Shown here piece after piece: positions 1 through 8,626 of a DNA stretch of 16,524 bases (its first letter is position 1; every line of letters starts with the position of its first letter). The position numbers were made by a program, and so were the translations under genes. The stretch is taken from NCBI GenBank assembly GCA_964489425.1, contig CAZAYP010000104.1, positions 1 to 16,524 on the forward strand, given 5' to 3'. The DNA comes from CAZAYP01 sp964489425 [NCBI: uncultured Verrucomicrobiota bacterium]. GTDB lineage: Bacteria > Verrucomicrobiota > Kiritimatiellia > RZYC01. The notes below the pieces were generated by a model that was given only the letters and a program-made list of their open reading frames with translations, was not told the DNA's origin and searched no databases.

Positions 1-2
1 AT

Positions 3-3000
3 GGCGCCGCAAGCCTGGCCGCCGCCGCCGGCGCCGGTCCCGCGGAGGTGCTCGTCCGCACGCTGCGCGCCGCGGATGTCGACGGCGTGCAGGCGGCCAT
101 CCGCCAAGCCGGCGGCGCCGTCCTCAGCGCCGCCCGCGGGAAACGCCAGGGCACGGTGCGGGCGCGGCTCGATGCCGCCGGCGTCGCGCAGGTCGCGGAA
201 CTGCCGCAGGTGGAGTGGATCCAGCGGTTCACCCGGCCGCGCATCCTGAACAACGTGGCCGCGCAGACCAACCTCATGAACGTGGACCCGGTGCGCGCGG
301 CGCCTTTGGACCTGCGCGGCCAGGGCCAGGTGGTGGCCGTGTGCGACACCGGCCTCGACACCGGCGACGAGGCGACCATGCACCCGGACTTCACCAACCG
401 CATCCGCGCCGCGTTCGGCTGGGCGCGGCCCGGCGTGTGGAGCGACCTCATGGGGCACGGCACCCACTGCGCCGGCTCCGTGCTGGGCAACGGCTCCGCC
501 TGGAGCAACGGCCTGTTCCAGGGCGTGGCCCCGGAGGCGGACCTGGTGTTCCAGTCCTGCGGCGACGACTCGGACAACATCTTCCTGCCCGACGACTTCG
601 GCGACGTGTTGATCCAGGCTTACACCAACGACGCGCGCGTGCACTCGGACAGCTGGGGCGACGACACTGCGGGCGCCTACCTGATCACCGACCAGCAGTG
701 CGACGAGTTCGCCTGGGATTACCCGGACCTGCTCATGTTGTTCTCCGCCGGCAATGCCGGCGCGGACGCGGATGGCGACGGGGTCGTGGACCCCGGGTCC
801 ATCGGATCGCCCGCGGGCGCCAAGAATGTGCTGGCCGTGGGCGCGGCGATCGGCCTGCGGCCGCCAGGATCCGGCGGATATTCCGACATCACCTGGGGAC
901 AAGGATGGTCGCGGAACTATTTTGTAAAGCCGCTTTACGACGGCCTCACCAGCTGGCCATGGGATGAGGCGCACGTGGGCCTGGCCGCGTTCTCCAGCCG
1001 CGGCCCCTGCGCGGACGGCCGGATCAAGCCGGACCTCGTGGCGCCGGGCGCCAACATCGTCTCCTGCCGGTCGCGCATGCCCGGCGCTTCCACCCTCTGG
1101 GGCACGGGCGACGGCGTGCTGGCCAACGCCGCCAGCAACGACTACACGTTCAGCGGCGGCACCAGCATGGCCACGCCGCTCACCGCGGGCGCGGCCGCGC
1201 TGGCGCGCCAGTACCTGGTCGAGCACCGCGGCGTGGCCGCCCCGCCGGCCGCGCTGGTCAAGGCGCTGATGCTGGCCGGCGCGCGCTCGCTGGCCCCCGG
1301 CCAGTACGGGGTGGGGCTGCAGCAGGAGGTGCCGCTGGCGCCGCGGCCCAACATCGTGGAAGGCTGGGGCCACGTGGACATCGCCCGCGGCCTGTTCCCG
1401 GCCGGGGGCACCAACGTGCTGTATTATAACGACGCCCTGGCCACCGGCGAGATGCGCGTGCAGGCCCTGCCCGCGGCCGGCGGGCAGCGGCTGAGCATCG
1501 TGCTGGCCTGGTCGGATTACCCGGGGTCGCCGGCGGCCGCGGCGGCGTTGGTCAACGACCTGGACCTGCAAGTGCTGACCCCGGACGGGCGGCTGCTGCA
1601 CCCCAACGGCGGCGCTGGGCCGGACCGGCTCAACAACGTGGAATCCGTGGACGTCTGCCCCACGGTCGCCGGCACCTATTACATCCTCGTCAGCGGGCAC
1701 AATGTCCCCATGGGCGGGCAGCCGTTCGCCTTCGTGGCCCACCTGGAGGACCTGCCGGAGACCGCCGTCATGGATGCGGTCTGGCATCTGCCGGCGGCCG
1801 TGACCGGCAACCAGCCCGTGGTGATCCACGCCCTGTTCACGGCCGGCACCCATGCCATCACCGGGGTGACCAACTGGTTCCGGGTCGATCGCGGGGCGTG
1901 GCAGGACGCGGCCATGGCGCCCACGCCATCCGCCGTCGGGCGGCAGGTCTATACTCGCGCCATGACCGCGCCGGCGCCGGGCTCCGTGGTGGATTACTAC
2001 GTCGCGGCCACCCGGAGCGACGGGAGCGTCATGGTCTGCGCCACCCAGTCGTTCCAGGCATGGGGCGCGGCGATTTACGTAGCGCCCGGCGGAGCGAACC
2101 TGGCGCCCTATGACACCGTGGAAAAGGCCATGACCAACCTGGCGGCCGCCGTGGCCCTGGCGCAGACGGCCGACGGCCTGGCCGTCCGGGTGGACCGGGG
2201 CGTGTACCGGTCCGGCGGTGCGCCGCTGACCATCAACAGCCCCATCAACCTCCGCAGCCTGTACGGGGCCGGCGCGACGGTTATCGACGGCGCGGGGAAC
2301 GGTCCGGTGGTGTCCAACTGGGCCAACGCGGTCATCGAGGGGTTCACCATCACCGGCGGCGCCACCACGCAGGATATCGGCGGGGTGTGGATGCAGGGCG
2401 GCGTGTTGCGCGATTGCATCGTCAGCGGCAACGCCGGGGTCATCGGCGGCGTGGGCGTGAACCATGGCGGCCTGGTGAGCAACTGCTTGCTGATCGCCAA
2501 TAGCGGGCGGGCCGCCGGCGGCCTGGAGCTGTTCATGGGCGGCCGCGTGGTAGACTGCCGGCTCGCGAACAACCAGGCGCTCCTGGGCGGTGGGGCCTCC
2601 CTGTTCAGCGGCGGCGTCATGGACCGTTGCGTGGTGGTGTCGAACACCGTCAGCCAGGACGGCGGCGGCGTGGCGATGGGGTCCTGGTTCGGGGTCAGCC
2701 AGCTCCGCAACTGCCTCGTCACGGACAACCAGGCGGTGACCAACGGCGGGGGCGTCAGCATCCTGCTGGCCGGCATTATCAACGGGTGCACCATCTATGG
2801 CAACCGCTCCGCCCGCGCCGGCGTGGAAGGCGACGTGCCGTTTATTTACAACACCATCATCTTCAGCAACACGCCGGCCAACGTGGAGGTCGATACCAGC
2901 AACGTGCTGGCCCGGCTGGTCGCGGTCAACTGCTGCACGCTGCCGGAGTTTCCCGCGGGCGAGAACGTCACCGTGGTGGACCCGGTTTATGCGGATCCCC

Positions 3001-4679
3001 TGCTTCGCGACCCGGCGGGCGGCGACTTCCGCCTGGCGGCCGGGTCGCCGTGCTTCAATGCCGGCAGCACCAATGCCCAGCATGGCAACGGGACGCTGGA
3101 CCTGGACAGCCACCCGCGCGTGATGGCCGGCCGGCTCGACATCGGCGCCTACGAGTATGGACCCATGGCGCTCGGCACCGGCGTGTTGCGGTTCGCGGCC
3201 GCGTATGCGGGCGCCGGACCCACGGGCCTGGTGTTCAGCATCGCCAACCTGGGCGCGGCAGACCTGGCATTCAGCCAGCAGGCCGAGGCCTGGTTCGATG
3301 CGCAGCCCGCCCTGGGCCTGCTGCCGGCGGGCGCGGCGCAGGTCTGCACCGGCCGCGTGACCCTCACGGGCCTGACCGCGGGCACGTACCGGGTCAGCCA
3401 CCGCGTGCTATGTTCCGGCGCGGATACCCATGCGCAAACCCTGGACGTGTGGTTGACGGTTTCGCGGGCGGACCAGGCCATTACGTGGCCGCCCATCCCC
3501 GACGCCGCGGCCACCAGCCGCGTGGTGCTGGCGGCCACGGCGAGTTCGGGCTTGCCGGTGGCCTACGCAGTGCTGGAGGGGCCAGCCGCGCTCGAAGGCG
3601 AGTCCAACCTGGTGTTCTCCGCCACCGGCCTGGTCCGGGTGGCCGCCAGCCAGGCCGGTGACGGCAACTGGAACCCGGCACCGACCGTGACCAACACGGT
3701 CACGGTTCTGCCCGCCGCGGCCGGCGTGACGCTGGCGGACTTGGCGCACACCTATGACGGCCAGCCGCACGCGGCGCAAGTCACGACAGATCCTTCCGGC
3801 CTTGCCACCCTGACCACCTATGCCGGGGACACGAACTTGCCGGTGAATGCCGCCAGTTATGCCGTGCTCGCGCGGGTGCAGGATGCGCGGTATGCCGGGC
3901 AGGGAACCGGCACGCTGGCCATTGCCCGCGCCGCGCAAACCATCGACTTCCCCGCGCCCGGCCCGCACCGCGTGGCGGATCGCGTGGGCCTGGCCGCGAC
4001 CGCGGCCTCCGGGCTGGCGGTGGCGTTCAGCGTGGCCGCAGGGCCGGGCGTGATCACGGACGGCACCAACCTGGCCTTCACCAGCGCCGGGCAGGTGGCC
4101 GTGACGGCCGACCAGGCCGGCGACGGCAACTGGAACCCGGCTCCGACCGTGACCAACACCATCGAGGTGCGCGACGAGTTTACGCTGGCGGTATTTTCCC
4201 AGTATGCCGCCTGCGACCCGGCCACCGGCGCCCACGCGTTCGCCGCCGGCGCCTGGCTGACCAACCGCAACCTGGGCCCCGTGGCCGGCGCGAGCACGCA
4301 GTACGCCTGCGCGGGCTGGGCCCTCGCGGGCCTGGATCCCGCCGGCGGAACCGGGGCGGTCTGCATCCTGCAGCTGACCAACGATGCCGCGCTGACCTGG
4401 CACTGGAGCACCAACGTGCTGCTGGCGCTGGCCACGAACGGGCCGGGACGCATCCTGCCGCCGACCGCCGGGACGTGGCAGCCGCTGGGTTCTTCCATCA
4501 CCCTGACCGCCGCGCCCAGCGCCGGCGCGCGGTTCCTGTACTGGTCGGAGGATGCGGCCGGAACCACCAATGCCCCGGTGATTACCGTGCCCATGGACCG
4601 CGCGCGCCGCCTCACGGCGTGGTTCCGCCGGGTGGCCATGGGGTGGATGCCGTACCTGCTGCTCGAGGACGCGCCCTGA
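3..4679 (+). CDS. Secreted subtilase (S8, KP-43-like) with beta-helix and MBG tail, 5' partial
   Basis: Predicted extracellular serine protease. The frame is open to the window edge, so the GTG at 48 is only the first in-frame start-like codon and the signal peptide is missing. Residues below count from 48. The first ~75 residues look like an inhibitor propeptide. The S8 triad is Asp100 (VCDTGLD), His137 (GHGTHCAG) and Ser373 (GTSMATP), with oxyanion Asn236 (SAGNAG). Residues ~456-570 match the jelly-roll C-terminal domain of KP-43-type subtilases (LVNDLDLQV, RLNNVESV). Then follow an Ig-like segment (~578-676), a right-handed beta-helix (~677-1037) ending in DIGAYEY as in choice-of-anchor Q proteins, two related ~80-residue modules flanking a YDG/MBG module (~1142-1375), and an InlB-like repeat (~1485-1527). 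No membrane anchor or sorting tail is visible. Family and triad are seen directly; the substrate is unknown. Confidence 0.93.
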   Translation, partial: GAASLAAAAGAGPAEVLVRTLRAADVDGVQAAIRQAGGAVLSAARGKRQGTVRARLDAAGVAQVAELPQVEWIQRFTRPRILNNVAAQTNLMNVDPVRAAPLDLRGQGQVVAVCDTGLDTGDEATMHPDFTNRIRAAFGWARPGVWSDLMGHGTHCAGSVLGNGSAWSNGLFQGVAPEADLVFQSCGDDSDNIFLPDDFGDVLIQAYTNDARVHSDSWGDDTAGAYLITDQQCDEFAWDYPDLLMLFSAGNAGADADGDGVVDPGSIGSPAGAKNVLAVGAAIGLRPPGSGGYSDITWGQGWSRNYFVKPLYDGLTSWPWDEAHVGLAAFSSRGPCADGRIKPDLVAPGANIVSCRSRMPGASTLWGTGDGVLANAASNDYTFSGGTSMATPLTAGAAALARQYLVEHRGVAAPPAALVKALMLAGARSLAPGQYGVGLQQEVPLAPRPNIVEGWGHVDIARGLFPAGGTNVLYYNDALATGEMRVQALPAAGGQRLSIVLAWSDYPGSPAAAAALVNDLDLQVLTPDGRLLHPNGGAGPDRLNNVESVDVCPTVAGTYYILVSGHNVPMGGQPFAFVAHLEDLPETAVMDAVWHLPAAVTGNQPVVIHALFTAGTHAITGVTNWFRVDRGAWQDAAMAPTPSAVGRQVYTRAMTAPAPGSVVDYYVAATRSDGSVMVCATQSFQAWGAAIYVAPGGANLAPYDTVEKAMTNLAAAVALAQTADGLAVRVDRGVYRSGGAPLTINSPINLRSLYGAGATVIDGAGNGPVVSNWANAVIEGFTITGGATTQDIGGVWMQGGVLRDCIVSGNAGVIGGVGVNHGGLVSNCLLIANSGRAAGGLELFMGGRVVDCRLANNQALLGGGASLFSGGVMDRCVVVSNTVSQDGGGVAMGSWFGVSQLRNCLVTDNQAVTNGGGVSILLAGIINGCTIYGNRSARAGVEGDVPFIYNTIIFSNTPANVEVDTSNVLARLVAVNCCTLPEFPAGENVTVVDPVYADPLLRDPAGGDFRLAAGSPCFNAGSTNAQHGNGTLDLDSHPRVMAGRLDIGAYEYGPMALGTGVLRFAAAYAGAGPTGLVFSIANLGAADLAFSQQAEAWFDAQPALGLLPAGAAQVCTGRVTLTGLTAGTYRVSHRVLCSGADTHAQTLDVWLTVSRADQAITWPPIPDAAATSRVVLAATASSGLPVAYAVLEGPAALEGESNLVFSATGLVRVAASQAGDGNWNPAPTVTNTVTVLPAAAGVTLADLAHTYDGQPHAAQVTTDPSGLATLTTYAGDTNLPVNAASYAVLARVQDARYAGQGTGTLAIARAAQTIDFPAPGPHRVADRVGLAATAASGLAVAFSVAAGPGVITDGTNLAFTSAGQVAVTADQAGDGNWNPAPTVTNTIEVRDEFTLAVFSQYAACDPATGAHAFAAGAWLTNRNLGPVAGASTQYACAGWALAGLDPAGGTGAVCILQLTNDAALTWHWSTNVLLALATNGPGRILPPTAGTWQPLGSSITLTAAPSAGARFLYWSEDAAGTTNAPVITVPMDRARRLTAWFRRVAMGWMPYLLLEDAP
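3651..4159 (+). repeat. Intragenic 47-base direct repeat marking a duplicated Ig-like module
   Basis: Bases 3651-3697 and 4113-4159 are the same 47-mer apart from two differences (T/C at the ninth base and A/T at the thirtieth). Both encode QAGDGNWNPAPTVTNT. The surrounding ~80-residue modules (about 3471-3710 and 3933-4170) are also alike at the protein level: DQAITW versus AQTIDF, LAATASSGLPVA versus LAATAASGLAVA. They flank a YDG-type MBG module. This looks like duplication of a tail module in the subtilase gene, with the 47-mer kept almost unchanged by recent copying or gene conversion. Confidence 0.85.
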
Positions 4680-4683
4680 AGTT

Positions 4684-4699
4684 GCGGCGCCATGGCCGC
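4684..4699. terminator. Short GC hairpin between convergent genes
   Basis: GCGGC (4684-4688) can pair with GCCGC (4695-4699) across a six-base loop. It lies in the 30-base gap between the convergent subtilase and kinase genes, where a bidirectional terminator is expected. The stem is only five pairs and no T-run follows on either strand, so this is weak and rests mainly on position. Confidence 0.25.
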
Positions 4700-4709
4700 C
4701 GCCGGGATG

Positions 4710-6767
4710 TCAGGCCGGGGCCGGCCACTGCGCCAGCAACGCGCGCATCTTGTCCTTGCGGACCGGCTTGACGAGCACCTCGTCCATGCCGCTCTGGCGG
4801 CATTTCTCGTGCTCCTCCGGGGTGGTGTGGGCGGTCAGGGCCATGATGCGCACCGGGGGGCGCGGCTTGGCGCCGTCTGCTTTGGCCGCATCCTGTTCCG
4901 CGGCGCGGATGCGTTGGGTCGCCTGCAGGCCGTTGAGCAGCGGCATTTCCACGTCCATGAGCACGAGGTCAAAGGGATCCGTGGGCAAGGCTTGCGCAAA
5001 CGCGGCGGCGGCGGCTTCGCCGTCGGCCGCGGTGCAGACTTGGCAACCCAGGCCGGCGAGCATTTTCTCCATCACGCTCCGGTTGACCAGGTTGTCCTCG
5101 GCCAGGAGCACCCGCAGCGGAGTGGTGCGCGCGGGCGCGGCGGGCGGCGGGGCCGACGCCGCCTGCGGTGCCGCAGCCTGCGGATCTTCGGCCGGGGCCT
5201 CTGCGGCGAGGGTGGGAAAGGTCAGGGTCATGGTCGTGCCCAGGCCCTCGAGGCTTTCGACCTGGATGGTGCCGCCGTGCTGCTCGATAATCTCCTTGGT
5301 GATGGTCATGCCCAGGCCGGTGCCTTTTTCGCCGGCGGTGCCACTGCGGGACGAGCGCGAATAGCGCTCAAACAGCCGCGGGATCATCGCCTGCGGGATG
5401 CCGATCCCGGTGTCCACGATGCGCACCACGGCCGACCCGTCCTGGCCTTCCAGCAGGCAGGCCGTCACGGCGCCGCCACGGCGGGTGAACTTGATCGCAT
5501 TCGACAGCAGGTTGTTGAAGACCCGGGCCAGCGCGGTGCGGTTGCCGCGGATGACCGGGTGGCGGGCCTGGGGCTGGTAGGTGAGCGCCACGCCTTTGCC
5601 GCGGGCGGTGAACTCCAGCGACTCGATCGAGTGCCAGACGATCTCGGCCAGGCTCAGCGGGGCCATTTCGATGTTCTGCCGGCCGCCTTCCAAACGCCCC
5701 AGGTCGAGAATGTTGTTGATCAGGTCCAGGAGCAGGTGGCCCGACGCCTGGATCTGGCTGATCTGGCGCCGGTCGTCCTCCGCGGACCCGCTGTGTTCAA
5801 GCAGCAGCTCGCTGATGCCGACAATGCCCACCAGGGGTGACCGCAGGTCGTGGGAGCAGACGGCCAGGAACTGGTCCTTCATCTCGCTCAGGCGCCGGAT
5901 CTGCTGCAGGTCGTCCTTGAGCAGCTTGGTCAGCTTGCGCTGTTTCAGGTGCGCCGTGAGGCGCGCGGTGAGCTCTTCCTTGATGAACGGCTTGCGCAGG
6001 CAGTCCGTGGCGCCCAGCTTGAAGAGCTTGATGGCGGCACTGTTCGTGGCGGTGCCGCTGAGCACGATGATCGGCAGATCGGGCAGCGCCAGGTTTTCGC
6101 GGATCATGCGGCACAGCTCGTCGCCTTCCATGACCGGCATGTGCAGGTCCGTAAGAACCAGATCGATCGCCTCGGGCTTCTGGCGGATCACGTCCCAGGC
6201 TTCGGCCCCATTTTCGGTCGCCACGACCCGCACGCCGATTTCCCGCAGGCAGGCGACAATCAGGCGGCGGGCCACGGCGCTGTCGTCGGCCACGAGCACG
6301 GTCAGATCCAGGAACTCGGCCGACGGCATCAGGATGCGCTTGACCACGTCCAGCAGCTGGGTGCGCGCCTCGGCCTTGGTGACGAAGTTGACCGCGCCCA
6401 GCGTGAACCCACGCAGGCGGTCTTCCTCGGTGTCGTGCGCGGTGATGATCACCACGGGGATGCCGTCGTTGCGCAGGTCCTTGAGCGTCCGGCGCATGTC
6501 CGGCTCCTGCAGGTAGCTGAGCAGCTCGAAGCCGTTCATCCCGGGCATGGTGACGTCCAGGGTGACCAGCTTGATATCGGGCGTGCGCTGCAGGATCTGG
6601 AGCGCCTCGCTGCCGCTGCCGGCTTCGATGACATGGAAGCCGTAGCCCGTCAGCCCGGCGCTGATGATCATGCGCACCAGGCGGCTGTCGTCCACCACCA
6701 GGATCGTGCCGCCGGTGTTGCCTGGGGCGGCCGGCGCCGCCGGGTTCAGATCTTTGATATTCGGCAT
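4710..6767 (-). CDS. Soluble hybrid sensor histidine kinase, REC-REC-HisKA-HATPase-REC
   Basis: A 685-residue two-component phosphorelay protein with no membrane segment or signal peptide, so cytoplasmic. REC1 (~20-145) has Asp26/27, phosphoacceptor Asp71 (TLDVTMPG) and Lys131. REC2 (~153-275) has Asp161/162, Asp207 (LTDLHMP) and Lys259. The HisKA H-box is SHDLRSPL with His306. HATPase_c (~375-520) has the N-box FNNLLSNAIKF, G1 DTGIGIP and G2 GTGLG. An Ala/Pro-rich linker (~521-548) leads to REC3 (~551-680) with Glu557/Asp558, Asp605 (LMDVEMP) and Lys667. All key residues are present, so every module looks active. There is no His-phosphotransfer domain and no separate sensor domain, so input may come from phosphorylation of the N-terminal receivers by other kinases. 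The ATG at 6767 has GAGGGG just upstream. It lies 54 bases downstream of the Memo-AMMECR1 gene on the same strand and may be co-transcribed. Its output is unknown. Confidence 0.95.
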   Translation of the reverse strand: MPNIKDLNPAAPAAPGNTGGTILVVDDSRLVRMIISAGLTGYGFHVIEAGSGSEALQILQRTPDIKLVTLDVTMPGMNGFELLSYLQEPDMRRTLKDLRNDGIPVVIITAHDTEEDRLRGFTLGAVNFVTKAEARTQLLDVVKRILMPSAEFLDLTVLVADDSAVARRLIVACLREIGVRVVATENGAEAWDVIRQKPEAIDLVLTDLHMPVMEGDELCRMIRENLALPDLPIIVLSGTATNSAAIKLFKLGATDCLRKPFIKEELTARLTAHLKQRKLTKLLKDDLQQIRRLSEMKDQFLAVCSHDLRSPLVGIVGISELLLEHSGSAEDDRRQISQIQASGHLLLDLINNILDLGRLEGGRQNIEMAPLSLAEIVWHSIESLEFTARGKGVALTYQPQARHPVIRGNRTALARVFNNLLSNAIKFTRRGGAVTACLLEGQDGSAVVRIVDTGIGIPQAMIPRLFERYSRSSRSGTAGEKGTGLGMTITKEIIEQHGGTIQVESLEGLGTTMTLTFPTLAAEAPAEDPQAAAPQAASAPPPAAPARTTPLRVLLAEDNLVNRSVMEKMLAGLGCQVCTAADGEAAAAAFAQALPTDPFDLVLMDVEMPLLNGLQATQRIRAAEQDAAKADGAKPRPPVRIMALTAHTTPEEHEKCRQSGMDEVLVKPVRKDKMRALLAQWPAPA

Positions 6768-6821
6768 TACCCCTCGCTTTGCGGTCTGTCCACGGGTTGC
6801 GCGCGGCCAGCCACGGCGCTT

Positions 6822-8426
6822 TTACTCATGAAACACGGTGGCTTCGAACACCTCGAACTCGCAACCCTCTTTCCAGGCGTCGGGCGGCAGGCCGGCCTTC
6901 ATGGCCAGGTGGGTCAGGGTTTCTTCGACGCCCCAGCCCTGCTCCGGCGCCACCTGGGGCAGGAACACGGCGGAGCGGCCGCGCTTGCTGAGCACCACGC
7001 CGTGCCGGCCGATTTCGATCTCCTGGTAGGCGGCCACCGGGTGCGGCGGATGGAGCGCGGAGATCTCGAATTCCAGATCCTTGACCTCGCCCGCCGGCAC
7101 CGGCATGAAGCGCGTGTCGTTCAGCGCCGAGTTCAGCGCGTGATCCATGACCGCTTCGTACAGCGGGCGGCGGGGGAATATTTCTCCGATGCAGCCGCGC
7201 AGCTGGCCTTGCGCCTTGAGCGTGACAAACGCACCCATCGTGCGCTGCATACCCGGCGTGAGGGCAATGCCCAGGTCCTGGGGCTGCGGCCGCTTGCGGT
7301 GGGCCATGTAATACTCGAGCGTCCCGCGTGCCAGCTTGAGCAGCTGCTCCTGGTCCGTGGCCGTGAGCTGCGGATCAGCGGCCGCGGCTGGCTCGGTGAC
7401 GGGCGCGGCGGCCGCGTCCACGCGGCCGGTCCATTGGCCGGTCACGGCCGCGGCCACGTAGCTGACGGAGTTCTCGTAGTCGCCGGTCAGCCCGCCGGAG
7501 GTGGCGTAGCGGAGCAGGTGGACCTGGGCATGGTCCGGGAGCATGGCGAGCAGCACGGCGACCGGGCAGCGCCCGCAGATCGTGGCGCCGGTGCGGTCCA
7601 CGTACGCTTCAAAACCCGCCAGATCCTTGCTCTTGACGAATTCAAAAGCGCCGAGATCCAGCTTCTCGAGATTCGCCGCCACGTCGTTGCGGAAGGGGAG
7701 GTAGTCAAAGCGGGCGCCGAAATGCGTGAAGTCGGTGCTGACCACCACCAGGGTCTGGTCGTCCACCAAGCCGCGCAAGGCCGCGCCCACCTGGCGCGCG
7801 CCGGCCGCGTCCAACTGGCCAACGACGATGGGAACCAGTTGGAAGCCGCGGAACGCTGTTTGCAGCAGCGGCACCTGGATTTCCACGCTGTGTTCGCCCG
7901 CGTGGGCCTGGGGAATGACGCGGAAACAAGCGTGCTTCAGGAGCGCGGCCATGAACTCCTGATCCAGCGGCACCTCGCCCAGCACCGTGGCCAGGTGGGT
8001 GGCGTCCGGCAGGCCCGCCAGGTTGGGCATGCTGACGCGGTGCGACGGGCCCAGCACCACAATGCGCTTGTAGGTGCGCCCCTGCGCGGCCTTGTAGGCG
8101 TGGGCCGCCACGGCGCCAGAGTAGGCGTAGCCGGCGTGCGGTGTAATCAGGGCGCATACGGCGGGCAGCGGCTTGGCGGTGACCGCGGCCATGTAGCCAT
8201 CCAGTTCGTTGCGCAGCTCCTTGGGGTCACCGGAATACCAGCTCCCGCCCAGGCGGGAGTGCAGGATTTTCCTGGTCTCGTCCATGTCCGCCTTGCCTGC
8301 TGACCTCATGGCTTCCTCCTTTGAGTTGTTCCCACAGGAAAACAACGCCAGCGACATGCCCAGCGCCATCAACCCCGCGCCGGTACGCGCCCAAACCACG
8401 CGGGTTTTTTGCTGCCATGCGTTCAT
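6822..8426 (-). CDS. Memo-AMMECR1 fusion (AmmeMemoRadiSam proteins B and A), predicted lipoprotein
   Basis: 534 residues. The N terminus is a lipoprotein signal: Lys/Arg n-region, hydrophobic stretch GAGLMALGMSLALF, then Cys31 in LFSC (Phe at -2 is slightly off the classic lipobox). The Memo domain (~55-330) has the family metal-site residues: His97 (TPHAGYAYSG), His129 (GPSHRV), Cys284 (TICGRCP), plus GEHSVEIQVP and STDFTHFG. These correspond to His49, His81 and Cys244 of human MEMO1, as I recall. An Ala/Pro linker (~331-355) leads to the AMMECR1 domain (~356-534) with its signature LRGCIG (409-414). The biochemical role of the family is poorly known; Memo is related to non-haem iron dioxygenases and binds metal. 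The start at 8426 is chosen because GAGGG lies eight bases upstream and it begins the signal peptide; a longer in-frame start at 8636 would bury the signal and overlap the divergent gene. No radical SAM partner is present in the window. Confidence 0.92.
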   Translation of the reverse strand: MNAWQQKTRVVWARTGAGLMALGMSLALFSCGNNSKEEAMRSAGKADMDETRKILHSRLGGSWYSGDPKELRNELDGYMAAVTAKPLPAVCALITPHAGYAYSGAVAAHAYKAAQGRTYKRIVVLGPSHRVSMPNLAGLPDATHLATVLGEVPLDQEFMAALLKHACFRVIPQAHAGEHSVEIQVPLLQTAFRGFQLVPIVVGQLDAAGARQVGAALRGLVDDQTLVVVSTDFTHFGARFDYLPFRNDVAANLEKLDLGAFEFVKSKDLAGFEAYVDRTGATICGRCPVAVLLAMLPDHAQVHLLRYATSGGLTGDYENSVSYVAAAVTGQWTGRVDAAAAPVTEPAAAADPQLTATDQEQLLKLARGTLEYYMAHRKRPQPQDLGIALTPGMQRTMGAFVTLKAQGQLRGCIGEIFPRRPLYEAVMDHALNSALNDTRFMPVPAGEVKDLEFEISALHPPHPVAAYQEIEIGRHGVVLSKRGRSAVFLPQVAPEQGWGVEETLTHLAMKAGLPPDAWKEGCEFEVFEATVFHE

Positions 8427-8626
8427 TGCGTATACCCTCGAAGTAGAATAACGAGTTCGCTGCCCGCGGCAAAGGAAAAACCGAGCACAAGAAGATTGCG
8501 GACAAGGCCGAATCATGATGTACTGAACGGGCAGGGGCGCCTGCGGTTTGCGGGCGCTCCGGCCCCTGTGGTTGTGGATAACGAATGGCCGGGCGCGGCC
8601 GGCGCGCCGGGAAAGGTGGCAATGCC
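8427..8626. promoter_or_regulatory. Divergent 200-base intergenic region (Memo-AMMECR1 / fmdB)
   Basis: This gap must hold the promoters for the Memo-AMMECR1 gene (minus) and the fmdB-grpE-dnaJ group (plus). Only weak matches are visible. On the plus strand there is TTGCGG, a 17-base spacer, then TGTACT near 8496-8524. On the minus strand there is TTGCCG, a 16-base spacer, then TATTCT just upstream of the GAGGG ribosome site. A 12-base perfect palindrome CCGGCGCGCCGG (8599-8610) lies just before the fmdB ribosome site. I see no RNA gene and no CIRCE element here. Confidence 0.35.

Noticed and set aside
1-249. ATG-started frame at the left edge
   Set aside because: It is a Pro/Ser/Arg-rich shadow in a different frame from the subtilase, whose propeptide is read in frame 3 from the window edge.
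3408-4403. Long minus-strand frame antisense to the subtilase
   Set aside because: Gly/Arg/His-rich composition typical of a GC-rich shadow, with no motif; the plus strand encodes clear MBG-type modules.
5850-8303. 817-codon plus-strand frame
   Set aside because: It runs antisense through both the kinase and the Memo-AMMECR1 gene, whose catalytic motifs are certain; composition is shadow-like.
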